46,886 nt of DNA from Terana coerulea (GCA_024811115.1 JAKOGH010000666.1:1-46886); one strand, 5' to 3'. Numbered from the stretch's first letter, positions 22,006 to 33,733 are shown. Notes: generated from the sequence alone by a model not told the origin. A program made the numbers and translations.

Positions 22006-23685
22006 CTACGCCGAGCCCCCCATCTCTTCAATCATCCTCTGTGTTAATTCTTCGCAACCTAGCGATTCCGCGTCGTGGGAAATTTTCGATACCTCCACAG
22101 TCTTCACCGATTTGAAGCACCTGCCCGTCTGGGTAACAACATCCACAAGCTGCATATCGATATCGTCCGCCGGCGAAAGTGCAATGTGCACTCGACTCAG
22201 CTTGAGCCACTGGACTTGCGGTTCCCGTGTCCAGTGCTCCTCCACCATCTCGCGGAGGACCGTTGTCGGCGGCCATGCCACGAAGTGCAGGCTGGTCAAG
22301 GACGTGAAAAGTTTCAGCAGCGGAATCATGGAGCCGTGATCTTGTCTCCCCAAATTTTCCGCAAGCAATTCAAGCCGACGGACTGTTTGCCAAGCCGATG
22401 GGTAGTTTGTGTACGCTGCACGGGCGACGCCTTCCAGCAATGTTGCCGCGTTTGCTAAGTGTTGGCCTCGACCACAATGCGTCCAGCCAAAGTCAATCTG
22501 ACGCTCCCCGATAGCTGGATCGAAGCTCCGCCATTGTAGCATGACGCCGCCTTCGCTCGCCTTGTCATGAAGTACAACTTCGTCTGTTCCGGCAAATAGA
22601 TAAGGAGGGATGAGGGCGTGGTCCAGAAGGGCTGGTACGAGCGCCTCGTGGAATCGGGGATAGTGCGTATGCACGGAGAGGTTCTCTAGCGACGGAGGAA
22701 GACTAAGAGAAGAGAGGATGTGTGAGGCGTAATGTATTGGGACGTCGAGCCTCAGCAAACGGAGCCGAGGAAGGAGGATGCGTCCGGTCGTGGCTGTGCT
22801 GTTACGGTCGTACAAATGAGAGCTGGAGTGGTCGTTGAGGAGCGTATCGAGCTCTGGGTCCCAATTCAGCGGCATCCGCAGAGAAAGAACAACGTTCTCA
22901 AGGTGGGGCGAGTCACGGAAAATGTGACAGACATCGCTATCTATCCCGCTCTCCGCGCCTACGTTGCACGCGCGCACCTCCACTGTCCGCAGATTCCGCC
23001 AGAAGCCCGATGCCCAGGGCATTCTAATACCCGTCAGCACAATGGTGTCCAGCGCAGGGGCCTGGGAAGAGAAGAGCGGACGCTCGAGCATGAGAGCCTT
23101 GAAAGCGTACACGTCGACGTTCTTGAGATGTAGTTTCTGGAGCTGCAGCGCGTGGCATTCGAAAAGCCAGGGCTCTATCTGGCATCTGTTCGTGACGAGG
23201 CTGATTTCCTGCATCCTTGCCGCGTGCTTGGCGCAAAGGCGCGCGGGGTACGCGCGTGAGACCCTGCAATACGGCGACGTTGGCCAAGAGGTCCTGATCC
23301 CAGCATGGCGGGCACGGTCCATGAAAAGCTCGGCGAGCTGCTGAGAGAAAGTGGAGAAGTCGATATGCGCCCAGAGAAATGAACAGCCGAGCGTGAGAAG
23401 CCGCCAGTGCAGGCAGATGTGGGAGATCACCAGCACGGTTCGATGAGGAGGACAAGACCTGACGGGAAGGAGTGGTGACAGGGACGTCGGTATAGCACAA
23501 AAAGTAAAGATGAGAAGAAGAAGCTCTGCGGGTAGGTTGGCAATGGGCTGCAACGCTTTTCCATATTGAGCTGCGCATTCATCGAATTCGCGGCAAGGAG
23601 ACGTGGCGAGTACTTCGGGTGGCGAAAATCGCTCTTCGCCTTCGAGTTCATGGTCTTCGTAATAATACGAGCGGATTGAATCCAT
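22006..23685 (-). CDS. F-box domain protein, single exon
   Basis: Intact single-exon frame of about 559 codons from the preferred start at 23685 (MDSIRSYYYEDHELEGEERF); an in-frame Met at 23835 would add 50 residues lacking acidic or motif character. The N-terminal third has the F-box signature (IANLPAELLLLIFTFCAIP) followed by the VISHICLHWR stretch typical of Agaricomycete F-box proteins, whose F-box binds Skp1 in SCF ubiquitin ligases. The remainder is leucine-rich, with degenerate LRR-like spacing (LQKLHLKNVDVYAF, LRLLRLDVPI, SLTSLHFVAWPP) for substrate binding. The substrate is unknown. These genes form large, fast-changing families in mushrooms. Confidence 0.85.
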   Translation of the reverse strand: MDSIRSYYYEDHELEGEERFSPPEVLATSPCREFDECAAQYGKALQPIANLPAELLLLIFTFCAIPTSLSPLLPVRSCPPHRTVLVISHICLHWRLLTLGCSFLWAHIDFSTFSQQLAELFMDRARHAGIRTSWPTSPYCRVSRAYPARLCAKHAARMQEISLVTNRCQIEPWLFECHALQLQKLHLKNVDVYAFKALMLERPLFSSQAPALDTIVLTGIRMPWASGFWRNLRTVEVRACNVGAESGIDSDVCHIFRDSPHLENVVLSLRMPLNWDPELDTLLNDHSSSHLYDRNSTATTGRILLPRLRLLRLDVPIHYASHILSSLSLPPSLENLSVHTHYPRFHEALVPALLDHALIPPYLFAGTDEVVLHDKASEGGVMLQWRSFDPAIGERQIDFGWTHCGRGQHLANAATLLEGVARAAYTNYPSAWQTVRRLELLAENLGRQDHGSMIPLLKLFTSLTSLHFVAWPPTTVLREMVEEHWTREPQVQWLKLSRVHIALSPADDIDMQLVDVVTQTGRCFKSVKTVEVSKISHDAESLGCEELTQRMIEEMGGSA

Positions 23686-25001
23686 TGGACGTGCTCTGAT
23701 ACTATTCAGGTGTGAGCTAACCAAAGCATAGCGTGAGCGCAGAAATAGGGGGCATATTATCGTGACTGACTGGTGCTGCGTCCGACAAAGCGCTCTCGCT
23801 GTAACTTTCGGCTTCCTAGGAATTTGTTGCACCAATTGTACCGCAGCTTGCTTGCAGTTGATGCGCGTGAAGGAGTGGAGGAGGAAAGGAGCTGAGACTG
23901 TTCAAATCTTATAGCTTCACTGGGGCGATGCTATCTCACTTGGTGGCGATGTTGCGCGGCCTTTAGGCGATCGGCGCGACTTGATGTAGAGGCGTTGGTT
24001 TCGATCGGGTATGGAGGGCATTGATACATGCTCCCGCCAGGCGTTTTGGGAGCGTAACTCAAGCCGCGAAATGAAGCGCCGTGCGGAGTGAGACCGCCCA
24101 GGTGACGGTCTGCATCATCAGTGATTTCAGCGCGGGAGTCGCAGGTTCAGAGTGATCGTGCATACCCTCAGATTTTAGAACGCTGATAGCCCCTCCAAAA
24201 GACGAGTAGAGTCCATAGTAGTGCCGATCGTTGTACGTAGATTTGACGTAGATGGTCTGGCCCGCGCATGTGACATGCCAGACACGGAGGGTGTGGTGTT
24301 CAATCTTCGAAAGGATGGTCACACTTCAGTGCGGCCGTTTAATAGACGTTACACGTTTGAATAGAGACATGCTAAAGTGTTAACCAATAAGCAGTGAGGA
24401 TAAGAGCGCACAGACGTCATGCTACAACAAAAACATTCACATACCCTGCGGCCTTTGATGTCGCTTGCGCCAGTATGGGCAAGGCGGTCCTCAAGAAATT
24501 CAGCCCACGTATATCGAACTAACCAGGTGCTAACAAAAACCAGTCAGCAAAATCATCAGCCGTATGAAAGGAGTATGGGTAAGAGAAGTTCAGGATGCTA
24601 GGCGCAAGCTCCGGCAAGCGGCGATCAAAGCGGAAGCTGTAGTGACGGGTTTTGCCGACGTGCCGAGCAAAGTCATGGTGCTGAGCGCCACCATGGTCAT
24701 AAACACGACCATGCTAGAAGCAAACGGTTCATGGCTCCCCAAGGACGCATGAATTTCGGACACTCCGTTTTCTTTTCAGCTTTGTAAATACATGATTTCA
24801 ACGTGGGCCCAACTTGACAACAGATGTCGCTCGATTCTCCTTGCGAAATGATCAAAACAAACTCCACGAAGTACGTCTGCCAGTGGATTCCTACTCAGGG
24901 CTCTACTGACTATCAGAGCCTGTCAAAACCTGCGTCACACTCGATACAATCATCTAAAGAGGCACGTGACGCACCCTACTTTTCTGGGCTTAAGTGACCT
25001 G
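23686..25001. other. Intergenic region without a supported gene
   Basis: About 1.3 kb. One 87-codon minus frame (24059-24322, MTILSKIEHHTLRVWHVTCA) and short plus frames (24419-24752) occur, but I recognise no family and see no splice-supported extensions. The part next to 23685 should contain the F-box promoter, and the part next to 25001 the 3' region of the lectin-like gene. Confidence 0.35.
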
Positions 25002-26464
25002 TCACTTCTCACCGCCATTTCCGACCTCTAGCCGAACCTTCTCAGACGAGGCCCATCCTTCCGGGCTGGAGTATATGACAGAGACGACTAAGAAAAAGCA
25101 CGTTTCTCAGTTGCTTCAACGAGGACGATTCAATATATATATATATACTTACGATCCTCGCTTTGGTCATCGTGATTGGTGATACGACTATGCACTGTCG
25201 CAATCGACGCTGCAATTTTGTTACTGAGTGAATTGAGCAGGGAAAGGGTACGGGACGCACTGCCACGAGCAGGCCGCTTCAGAACCGTTGCTCCTACTCC
25301 AACGATTTCCTTCTCGGTGAGGTTGAGGTTATTCTGGACGCCAGCCTGAGTCAGATTGATGCGCCCCACGCAGAGCCTCGAGGGTTCCTCCAGAGGTTGT
25401 GCGAAGAAGTTGAATTGGCCGGCTGGAATTCCCGTTTGAGTGCATTTCGACATGCCGGCAGAATCGACAGGTACGCCGGTATAGGTAACTGCAAAGGGTC
25501 CCCACGTCGGCGGAGTCTCGAAGCGCGCGATAGGCTCGAAACGTGGTTGGAGTTCGGCAGTGCGACCGTTGACGGGACCGCGGAGCTCTCGGTGCAGATG
25601 CATCGCGACGCCTTGCCCCCAGTAGCGAAATACGACGCATATACAGTCGACTATCGTGCTGGCGTTCGGGTCGGATTCTGATGGGTTGAGAGAAGATGAG
25701 CTCTCCAGCGCAAGTGAAGATGTGATTCTGAAGACAGAAACAACTTACCCGCCCATGACACGACGGAGATCGTCGTGCGCTCTGCTGCAGGCATGTTCGT
25801 CACGAGTAAGGGTTCGGACCAGGGCTTATCAAACCCCTTCTGATATAGGTAGTCTGCATACCATCAGATGCACGTTCAAGCTCAAAACAGTCGACCTTAC
25901 AAATTTTCTACAGTGTAGAGGCGATTATTAAACAACAAGAATCATGTTACGGAGTCAATTGCTCACATTATCTTTTCCTTGGTAGAAGAGAAAGACCGTC
26001 TTTGACTCTTCCCCACAAAGGACATTGGCAAGCGAGGTACCCATCACTGGAGAGCTGTCCTTTCCGATCGGAAGTGTGTCTGGGGTAGTGTTGACAGGAA
26101 CAACCCCACTGCCTCCATCGTGGTTGACCCGTAGCTCAAGCAGGTTCCCGTTATAGCCTTGATAGAAGACGGATGCCTGATGTGTGTTTGCCTTGAACTC
26201 TCGCTGAAGTGTTAAAGCATTGTCAGCATGATAAGCGGTCGCAGAATAAAGACGTACTCTGTTCAATGTGACTCTAGTATCCCTATACGCATAATCCGCG
26301 AGAAAAGTTTTAAGATGATCGAGAGATGATCCGTTGGGCGTCGATCGCAGTATAACGAAATTTGGGATTATCGCTCCTGGTGCACAGCCTGCGTTGCAGT
26401 AGACGTCGTATCCCGAGGCGCTGCGTACCGCCGAGATGTAGTTGCCAACGAGTTCATACGTCAT
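25002..26464 (-). CDS. Lectin-like (beta-propeller type) protein with a 7-nt microexon
   Basis: Six-exon model: 26258-26464, 25967-26203, 25901-25907, 25749-25853, 25153-25677, 25002-25087; 1167 nt, 388 aa, in phase throughout. Segments such as ASVFYQGYNGNLLELRV, TVFLFYQGKDN, then KIYYLYQKGFDKPWSEP and TTISVVSWAE resemble the repeating blades of fungal fucose-binding (Aleuria-type) lectins. These blades have [VI]xFYQ, NGN and SW(A/G) landmarks, and the length is close to such proteins. The second half, from TWGPFAVTYTGVP, is less like them. There is no obvious signal peptide at MTYELVGNYIS. A TATAAATA box lies 75 bp upstream. Family assignment is tentative; the exon structure is stronger. It could be another secreted or cytosolic propeller. 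Confidence 0.6.
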
Positions 26465-26538
26465 GTCGTTGCCTTGGGTGCGAAAACTCTGGATAGCGAG
26501 GGAGTGAAGTTGGTAAAGGGGGTACCATGATAAAACGG

Positions 26539-26546
26539 TATTTATA
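26539..26546 (-). promoter_or_regulatory. TATA box of the lectin-like gene
   Basis: The minus strand reads GGGTATAAATACC, about 75-82 bp upstream of the ATG at 26464, a normal position for a fungal core promoter. Confidence 0.6.
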
Positions 26547-27263
26547 CCCGTCTGAGCTTCCGGGCGGATATGATGAATGCTTTACCTGAAGATCTCCGCC
26601 TTCACGCTACCGAACAGCCATTGCTGCAGCTTCCCTGGAACTTCAGTTTATTAACGTCTGACTTATAGATTCGCGACGCTGCAGAATCAGGGATGAGCAT
26701 CCACCGCTCTTCTATACTTCAAGTCTTGACATGTGACTGTCGCATCGTCGCGTGTCTGCTGGCTAGACGGTCATATCTGCAATCGATGAAGTGAGAACCT
26801 TACAGGACCCTTGGCAGACCCTGAACATACCTTCGAACAAGCTTTCGATGATGCCTCGCCGGGAGGAAAGGACAGATAGAACATTGTTCTAGTCTACGAT
26901 CGCCATTCGCCATTTGGGCGGTCCACAGTCCATCGTCCATAGAAGGGAGCTTGGCATATTGGGGTGTCGGCGGCGATTGCACTCTTACGAGGCGGTCCCT
27001 GCGCTACACAACGTAGAATTATCCAAGAAAAATTTAGCATGTGAGCGACATTGACTGGAAGAGATGCAAGTACCGTACCTTTTGCAGTAATGTACACGTG
27101 TCCTTGTCACGTTTCCTGTGGTCGGGTCGAAGTCAACCTTCTCCTACAAGATCCAGCCTTACAAGCTAGCATCGATAATCGTGACACCGGAAAGACGCCA
27201 CCGTGAACACCATCATGAGCTCCACATCGCACATTCATGTACTATGAAGGATGTACTCTCCGC
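26547..27263. other. Unassigned region with possible exon fragments
   Basis: About 700 bp. Minus-strand pieces such as KVDFDPTTGNVTRTRVHYCK (about 27075-27140), followed by a GTACGG donor, look coding. I could not connect them in phase to neighbours, so no gene is called. They may extend or duplicate the small gene at 27264-27713. Confidence 0.3.
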
Positions 27264-27713
27264 CTACCAATACGGTGGTAATCGGCACTGAAAATCCTCA
27301 GATAAACGACGTAAATGTAAAATCGTGATGCTACATACGTTTAAGACATGACCCTTCGAATCTCTCGCTTTGAGGCTTACGACCTCGCTCCCGTTGAATC
27401 TAGCATCTTTTGGATGCCCGCCTTTGGTGAAGTCAATCAGGCCTCCGTAATACCGCCTTAGCGGACCATCCAACAGTTGGGCATAGGTTAAATTCACTGA
27501 TAGGCAACCATTAAAGTACATAGTCGGCTGCTCTGGAAAAGTTCACACTCAGTTCAGTGCAGGTCACTGCGATGGCTCCCCATATCTCTGTACGGCATTA
27601 CCTAACAATGACCAATGGGGATACCAGGCCGGTCTTGACGACGATGGGGGTGGCGAGTTCGCCGTATCCACGTTCTTACAACATATGCGACCATATATAG
27701 GCACCGTGTACAT
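27264..27713 (-). CDS. Small unknown gene, three exons
   Basis: Predicted 109-aa protein from exons 27602-27713, 27339-27532 and 27264-27287. The introns (27533-27601 and 27288-27338) have GTAATG/CCAG and GTATGT/TCAG borders, and phases fit exactly. The protein reads MYTVPIYGRICC..., then EQPTMYFNGCLSVNLTYAQ, GGLIDFTKGGHPKDARFN, and ends CRLPPYW. I do not recognise it. A TATATATGG sequence sits only 15-20 bp before the ATG, so the true start may be different or the gene may be a truncated copy of something longer. Confidence 0.4.
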
Positions 27714-27740
27714 GACACTAACGCACGCGTTGATTGATAG

Positions 27741-28724
27741 CTACTCATCCTCTTCTGTGTCATAGACTATTATCGCGCTACGGGTGCATCAGCATACCGA
27801 CACAAAAACCAGATGAGGAGAATACGTACAGAGTCATATCTAGGCCATCAGGGACAAAATCAAACATCCCCTGCGTACGGTCAAGTACTTGCAGTCGCTC
27901 CATCACTTCGTACAACTTGCGACTTTGTGCTTGTCCTCGGCACACGATTCTTCTGAGGCTAGGGTTTTCGGCAATCGTTTGGAGCTTGCCCGTACTTATC
28001 CAGTTCCTTGCATCCTCTGTAGCGATGCAGAGTTCTTCTAGCTGCGGCGCATCCCTAAGCGCAGCGGCAACAGCGAGAGATAGAGTCCAGTCTGTGTCTA
28101 ACGTAACTTTCTGCTAGACAGGTCAGTACTTCAGTTATCAATCGGGCACTGCAAGATGGGATTAGGACGTACTAAGCACCTCCAATGCGCTACCATCGCC
28201 AGCTCAATCAGTTCTTTGAACTCTCGTACATTCTTGTTGCGCCTATACTGCGGACAATTTTCCAAAACCAAGACTTGGGGCTTCATGAACGGGAGGGCCT
28301 TGCGGATTCCGGCCATGCGCTCTGAAGACGCAATATTTCCAGATACCAACAAGCTCTCGAGGTTTGGCATTAGTCGTGCGATTGTATGTAGGTCCTTTCC
28401 GAATCCGGCTTCCAAAGCCAGGCAGCGAACCATCCTTGCAATGTAGCTGCTCGCTTGGAAGAAGTTCACCAGTGTCTTTGTATGCGTTGGGCCGGATATT
28501 CTAACACGTTCGTATAGAATTGGTGTTCCTATCCGGAGCCATCGCTTGGATACGAGAAGTAAGTCGCTGGTGGGTACACGGGTCGAGACCATGCGACGAC
28601 GTCCCAGCGATCGGTACAAGGCTTCGATGTCGGTAGGAAGTCGACAAAAGTCTTCTGATGGGATGCGAAGAAGATCAAGCAGTATTTCCCGCAGGATCTC
28701 CTCTGGTATGCTGGAGTCAACCAT
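27741..28724 (-). CDS. F-box domain protein, three exons
   Basis: Exons 28173-28724, 27830-28110 and 27741-27777 give 870 nt (289 aa) in phase. The F-box is at the N-terminus (SSIPEEILREILLDLL), with the LLLVSKRWLRIGTPILYERV stretch that follows it in many basidiomycete F-box proteins. The C-terminal part is leucine-rich (LMPNLESLLVSG, KPQVLVLENC, APQLEELCIA), consistent with a substrate-binding LRR-like fold. It ends in an acidic tail (VYDTEEDE). Start at 28724 (MVDSSIPEE) preferred; MSVFLESS at 28805 is also in frame. The donor at 28172 is GTACGT. The target protein is unknown. Confidence 0.8.
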
Positions 28725-29226
28725 GGATATAACAAGCTGCGGGTTGGGATGATGCAGTAGGTCGAGGCAACTCGAGGGGGAGGAAGACTCAAGAAAAACC
28801 GACATTGAATATACACGAGGCTCGAGCCGCCCGCCCCGCAAACCACCGCGAATCACCGAACACGCTGATGGCGCATCAGTCTCTGAGTCTTGTCGGTAAT
28901 CCTCTCAGGCCAGGTGTCATTTATAGGAATATTTTGGACTGCGTACCACCCGTCAATATGTACAGAACGCATGGCCCACACAAACTCAGACAGCGCGCAA
29001 ATTATCTTAAAACGACCAGGAGATAGTAAAGGCATAAGTAAGTGAATCGACGGATCCGCTTCCGTAGTCTGCAACTAGAGATCGTAGTGTTGCTTGTACC
29101 GAAGGCCATCCAATAGAACGACGATGCAGGTAAAACCAACGCTAAACACCCAACTGACATACGGCTTCGTTTGTGTGCTGCGGTGTGCAACAAATCAACA
29201 TGCGCCCAAAGCAATGGAATGTCACG
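28725..29226. other. Intergenic region, F-box promoter and P450 3' end
   Basis: About 500 bp with short frames only. No motif recognised. Confidence 0.4.
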
Positions 29227-31270
29227 TCACTCTCCTCGTCTCCTAAACAAGACTTTCGCCGTCCTGTGAGGGGAGACGGCAGAGGTGAAGTGGATGGACT
29301 CGGGGAGCCAGCCAGGTGTCTTCATCTTCACGTCGTACGTCGTGACGAGATGTGCCATCATGCTTTTCAGCTCATTCGCGGCAAAGAACCGACCCGGGCT
29401 ACGACACGTAGAACGTTAATGGACATGCTGAGAGGAGTATGAATAAGACTGCTGCTCACCACGCATGCTTGCCAAGCCCAAATGGCAGGTAATCAGGGCT
29501 GACGTTGACCATCTGGTGTTTCGCCCCTTCACCGCTTTCCTCGCGCATGTTCACGAACCGCCAGGGATCAAACACCGAGGGATTTTCGTAGTATTGGTCT
29601 TCATCGTGAGTAGCGGCTGCAGCAGTGGCAACGTAATCGCCCTTTGGCACAAATAAGCCGTCCGAAAATGTGAAGTCTTGGAGAGCCTTGCGGGATAGAA
29701 GCGCTGCATGCTCGATAGTGATCAGGAGCACGTCAAGTGGTTTATTATAGCTACTCACTTAAGTTAATGCCTTCAATGCGCTGGCATTCCTTGAAGAAGC
29801 TATCAATTCGACGCATCTTCTGGAGAGATGCCTTTGACCAATCGCCTTCAGACAGAACGGCTTCCACCTCTTCGCGCAGCGGCTTCAAGTACTCCGGGTT
29901 GGCAGCCAGCCGGTAGAGTGCTTGAGTAAAACTCTGGAAAGACCGTTGTAATCAGCATGGCGCAATGTTAATAAGCCATCACAGATTTGACATTACCATC
30001 GACGATGTATGGATTGCTGCGAATCCAACTACGAGCAAACGGGTTGTGAGCGCGTGTGGGGTCCGCTCGTCTCCCTCCGCCACGTCCATAAGCCACTGAA
30101 GGAGGTCGTTCTAGCATATACGTCAGAAGCCAGTAGTTTGTGACGATAGCGCCGGGGATCGGACGTACAGGCTTGTCGACCCAGTCTTCCCCATACTGCT
30201 CCATGTGTCTGTATCGTTCTTCTATGATCGGTCCCACCAGCGCGAGGGCCCGACTAACGAGCCTCGGAACGTTACTTATTAACTGATTGGCCAAACTACA
30301 CAGAGATGAGAAGGGCTGCCGGTATGCATGTTGAATACTGCGAAACTCACGGCCTCATCGGTCCCGGAAGGAGACTAAGAATCATGCCTGTGATTACGAC
30401 GTCCGTTGTGTAGTTGATACTGATATTGATGAATTCAGGATCTCTGCCTATCAATGCGGCTACTTAGATGCTATTGATAAACTCAGTAAAATACAGGAAC
30501 TTACAGAGAGGCAGCCCGACAAAAATACGGCTACTTGTTCTAGCAACAATTTCCGCGATGCTGTCGAATGCTGGGACCTCGATCCAATCTAAGTGTATGT
30601 CAGATAAGGGTATTGGTCGATGAAGCTGGCTGCTATGTAGTCACGTACCATTCGACGGTAAAATTACATCTGCAAAGGCTTCTCGAATCTCATCGTGTAT
30701 CTCATTGGATAATACACCAAGATTGCGCGTCAAGACTGTACGAATGATAGGGATGTGGTACATATTGTGCATGGCAGAAGCCCCGAGAGTATGTTCCAGT
30801 TGCATTTCCTAGAAATGTATGAGCGGGTATTCCTGCGCCGCACAGCCAAACACGCACCTCGTTGACCGCTTGTATCTGGCTCAGCTCATCGTCCTTGGCT
30901 CTCCTGAGTTCGTCAATGTGCTTGGGGCTGGTAACAATGATCTGCCAATGGGTTCGGGTGGCTATTTTGAACGGACGTCCACCATACTGCCAATGTGAGG
31001 AGAAGGTCAGCACGGCTGACTGCTTCATAGCATATGATGTCACCTTCTTGTATCCCTCCTGCAACATCTCCTTCGCGTGAGCGACATACTTAAACGCGCC
31101 GTAGTAAGAAAGCAAGGGCGCTGACGGTCCAACGGTAGGTATGCCATCTAACTACAGCGGACCGTCAGTGATGTCGACCCATCGCACAGAATGGGATAAC
31201 TAACCCGTCGATTTTTGTTCCACTGAATCACATAGCAAACCACAGCCAAGGCGAGCAGTTTCGCCCACAT
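29227..31270 (-). CDS. Cytochrome P450 monooxygenase, 11 exons
   Basis: Exons 31205-31270, 31044-31151, 30858-30986, 30649-30808, 30505-30588, 30351-30447, 30169-30295, 29997-30110, 29759-29933, 29460-29703 and 29227-29398 total 1476 nt, 491 aa, with all phases consistent. An N-terminal membrane anchor (MWAKLLALAVVCYVIQW) implies the ER. Landmarks in order: GYKKYGGRPFKIA, the I-helix segment VVGFAAIHTSS, the K-helix ExxR as ECQR, FDPWRF (the PERF-like motif), and the heme loop FGLGKHACPGRFFA with the Cys ligand created across the last intron. It resembles the large Agaricomycete P450 set related to ent-kaurene-oxidase-like enzymes. The substrate is unknown, and no terpene or polyketide core gene lies in the window. 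Confidence 0.93.
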
Positions 31271-31328
31271 CTTCGGGAAATAAGTGGGTGATACAGTGAT
31301 GTGGCAGGCTACTCAGACCAGCCAGTAA

Positions 31329-31335
31329 TATATAA
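31329..31335 (-). promoter_or_regulatory. TATA-like element of the P450 gene
   Basis: The minus strand reads CTTATATATTAC about 60 bp before the ATG at 31270. Position and sequence fit a core promoter. Confidence 0.45.
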
Positions 31336-31725
31336 GAAAATGGGACCGCCGATCCTTAGTCCATCAGAATCCTGAGATGAGCGTCTCAGCAGTACTACGG
31401 TTGATGTCCCTGCCTAATACGCTTCTGAACGAGGCAACCCTCGGAAGAATTGGTACGTAACGTACATCTGAAATGTGATGGGTCAGGCGATGGGGAGCCC
31501 ATTCTGTAAGGTTATCGTGGAGGCACTGGCATCAGACAACTGTTACTGAGCGGCGAGTAAGATTTGATTTGTTCTTCTCGTTGTGTCGGCGAATGGAATT
31601 AAATGATACTGTACATGCATAGTAGCCCTGAAGACCGGTTGAAGTCAACATCGCGATTGCACTAACAGTGACAAAGTTAGAGCTTACCAGCGGAAGATGG
31701 TTAATGGGGGATACAACCCGTTTCA

Positions 31726-33493
31726 CTATTCGAAGTCTCTTCTGGGCTTCTTCTCTTTCCAACGACCATGAGACGTGTTCTCGCCGCTCCCAGAGTCACG
31801 TCCGCGCCCATGGTGTGAGTCGCTGTTGTCTCGTTTCTTGCCATGGAAGCCATTGCCTCTTCCACGGTAGCCTCCCCTGCCGTGGTGATGCTGAGCTCTT
31901 GACTGGCCGGGATGATGAACATGACCGGGAATTCCGTATTGGCCTGGATGCGGATCTTGCATGGCAGCTCCCTGGCAGGTGCATTTAGAACATGACCATA
32001 CGGTGAACACATACTCTTTACCCTTACAGACATCCCCGATGGTCCAGCAAGCGCGCTGGCGTCTGGACCGTCATCGCTCTCGATTGCCATGTCCTCCAGT
32101 CCACCCTCCTCGACCTCATTCTGATACACCGGACTACTGGAGGGAATGACGATGCGGTCAAAGTCAGAGACTGCAACGGCCGTGTTACCACTCTTCGGCT
32201 TCCAGACACGGTTCGCTTGGGCCTCAAGTTCAGACATGCATTCTCGACGGAACTTGTCTCGAGATGAGCGGGGATAATCTGGCGGAGCAGGAAATCTGAG
32301 CATTTGGTCTATCAAACTCGACGCATACGTTAAGAAAAGTTGCAGGAGCTGACCTGGCTCCAATATGGTTGAGTGCAAGCCGCTCAGCTCCGATTTGTTT
32401 GGCAAACTGTCCTGCCATGGCAGGCGTACTGTGCCCCTTCTCCAGAGCCTTCTCGCGGACGCTTTCATCAGTCCTATTCCTACCGGTTGTCTGTTGAGGA
32501 TCGATATGCGGCGGTATGTATGCATCCGTAGCTTCGTGGACAAGTAGCACGACTTTGGTCTGAGCGTTCTCCGCAACCAAGGGGATAAGTGCGGAAGGAT
32601 CTGAGGTATCTCCCAGAGCGACTATGGAGCGAGGTGCGACGGTGAATTGCTCATCTCTTTGCGGGTTCGTGTACACGGTTTGAGTAAGTTTCTCGCGAAT
32701 GATGTAACCAATACATGGATCTGCGCGCCGTTAGCCATAAAGTGTTAGGGGCTCTATGGCTTGTACATTACCTCGATGAATGATAGGTCCAGCATCAACA
32801 ACGACGTGGTTCTCACTGAACGGTATCTTCTGGCTGACGACATTCCTCCAAAAACCCTCTTCATCGCAAGGAATGTCCATGCCTGACTCTTCACTTGGAT
32901 GTAGGTCTTCTTCGGCGTCGGCCGATATCGAAGGGCTTTCACCAGACATGAGCAGTTCGTGTACGCAATACGAGTCAGCGGTGCGCGTATGCGTCAACTT
33001 GAACGCGGCTCGGACCAAAGCGCGAAGTCCCACAGGTCCATACAGTTCTACTTTTGGTGTGCGTTCAGGTCGGGGCGTTACAGGCTTCTCGTGCGGGTCG
33101 CCTTTATGCATTCCCAGCGCATTTCGCAGCAGGGTGATGATGCCCAGTGTGTGGTCCGCTGAAAGAAGGTCAGCCATAAACCAGAACCTGAGTGGAGGCC
33201 ACGTACCATGCATGTGTGTAATGAAGACTTTCTGCACCTCGCTGACCCTAACTCTCCTCGCATCCCGATACGGTTGCAGCGCGAACTGCCTCACTGTCCC
33301 TTCTGCGCAGTCGACCACTGACCACGACGCTCGTCAGGTTTTGCATAAATCCCACGCGCCTGTACGCACTCCATAGAGTATTGTTTCCCAGTGGTGCGAC
33401 TACAAGGCTCGAGCAGTTCCGGGTGTCCGTGGGTCCGCCACCGCTGGTTGTACCGAAAAATGTGACGACCATGTTATGCCGCGGGTACGACAT
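31726..33493 (-). CDS. tRNase Z (tRNA 3' processing endonuclease), short form with RG-rich tail
   Basis: Metallo-beta-lactamase-fold enzyme that removes tRNA 3' trailers. Six exons: 33370-33493, 33207-33317, 32772-33158, 32354-32720, 32028-32295, 31726-31971; 1503 nt, 500 aa, in phase. The N-terminal VTFFGTTSGGGPT and VDCAEGTVRQ lead into the zinc motif HMHADH (HxHxDH), assembled across intron 33159-33206. Later motifs are YGPVGLRALVR, ALGDTSD, LLVHEAT, EKGHSTPAMAG and the NHIGARF ligand region, which spans intron 32296-32353 with an unusual GTCAGC donor. The last 80 residues, in the final exon, are a Gly/Arg/His-rich tail (HHHGRGGYRGRG) not typical of the short form. The frame stays open upstream to 33733 with an Arg/Ser-rich extension that could be a mitochondrial presequence. 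Confidence 0.93.
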
Positions 33494-33733
33494 TTTGGTG
33501 TACGGCGTCGAATTCGAGATTGAGAGGTGTCGGATCGTTGGAGACTGGTTTCTGGTCGTCGCCCGAGCGCAGGAGCGCCACGCGCGACGAGAAGAAAAAC
33601 GTGAAGAACACTGTGGGAAGCCCTGTCTTCCACCGCAGATTGCCCACAATTGTTGACGCGTAAGACAAGTAGAAAGAGTAGAAAAGTCGTTTCCACGCCG
33701 CAGAGATATGAAGTGGCTTGGTAGTTGAGGCAA

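Noticed and set aside
25130..25150. (TA)n run
   Set aside because: Simple repeat at the donor end of an intron of the lectin-like gene; no sign of function.
29227..33493. A biosynthetic cluster around the P450
   Set aside because: The neighbours are a tRNase Z and an F-box gene; no terpene cyclase, polyketide synthase, peptide synthetase or transporter is in the window.
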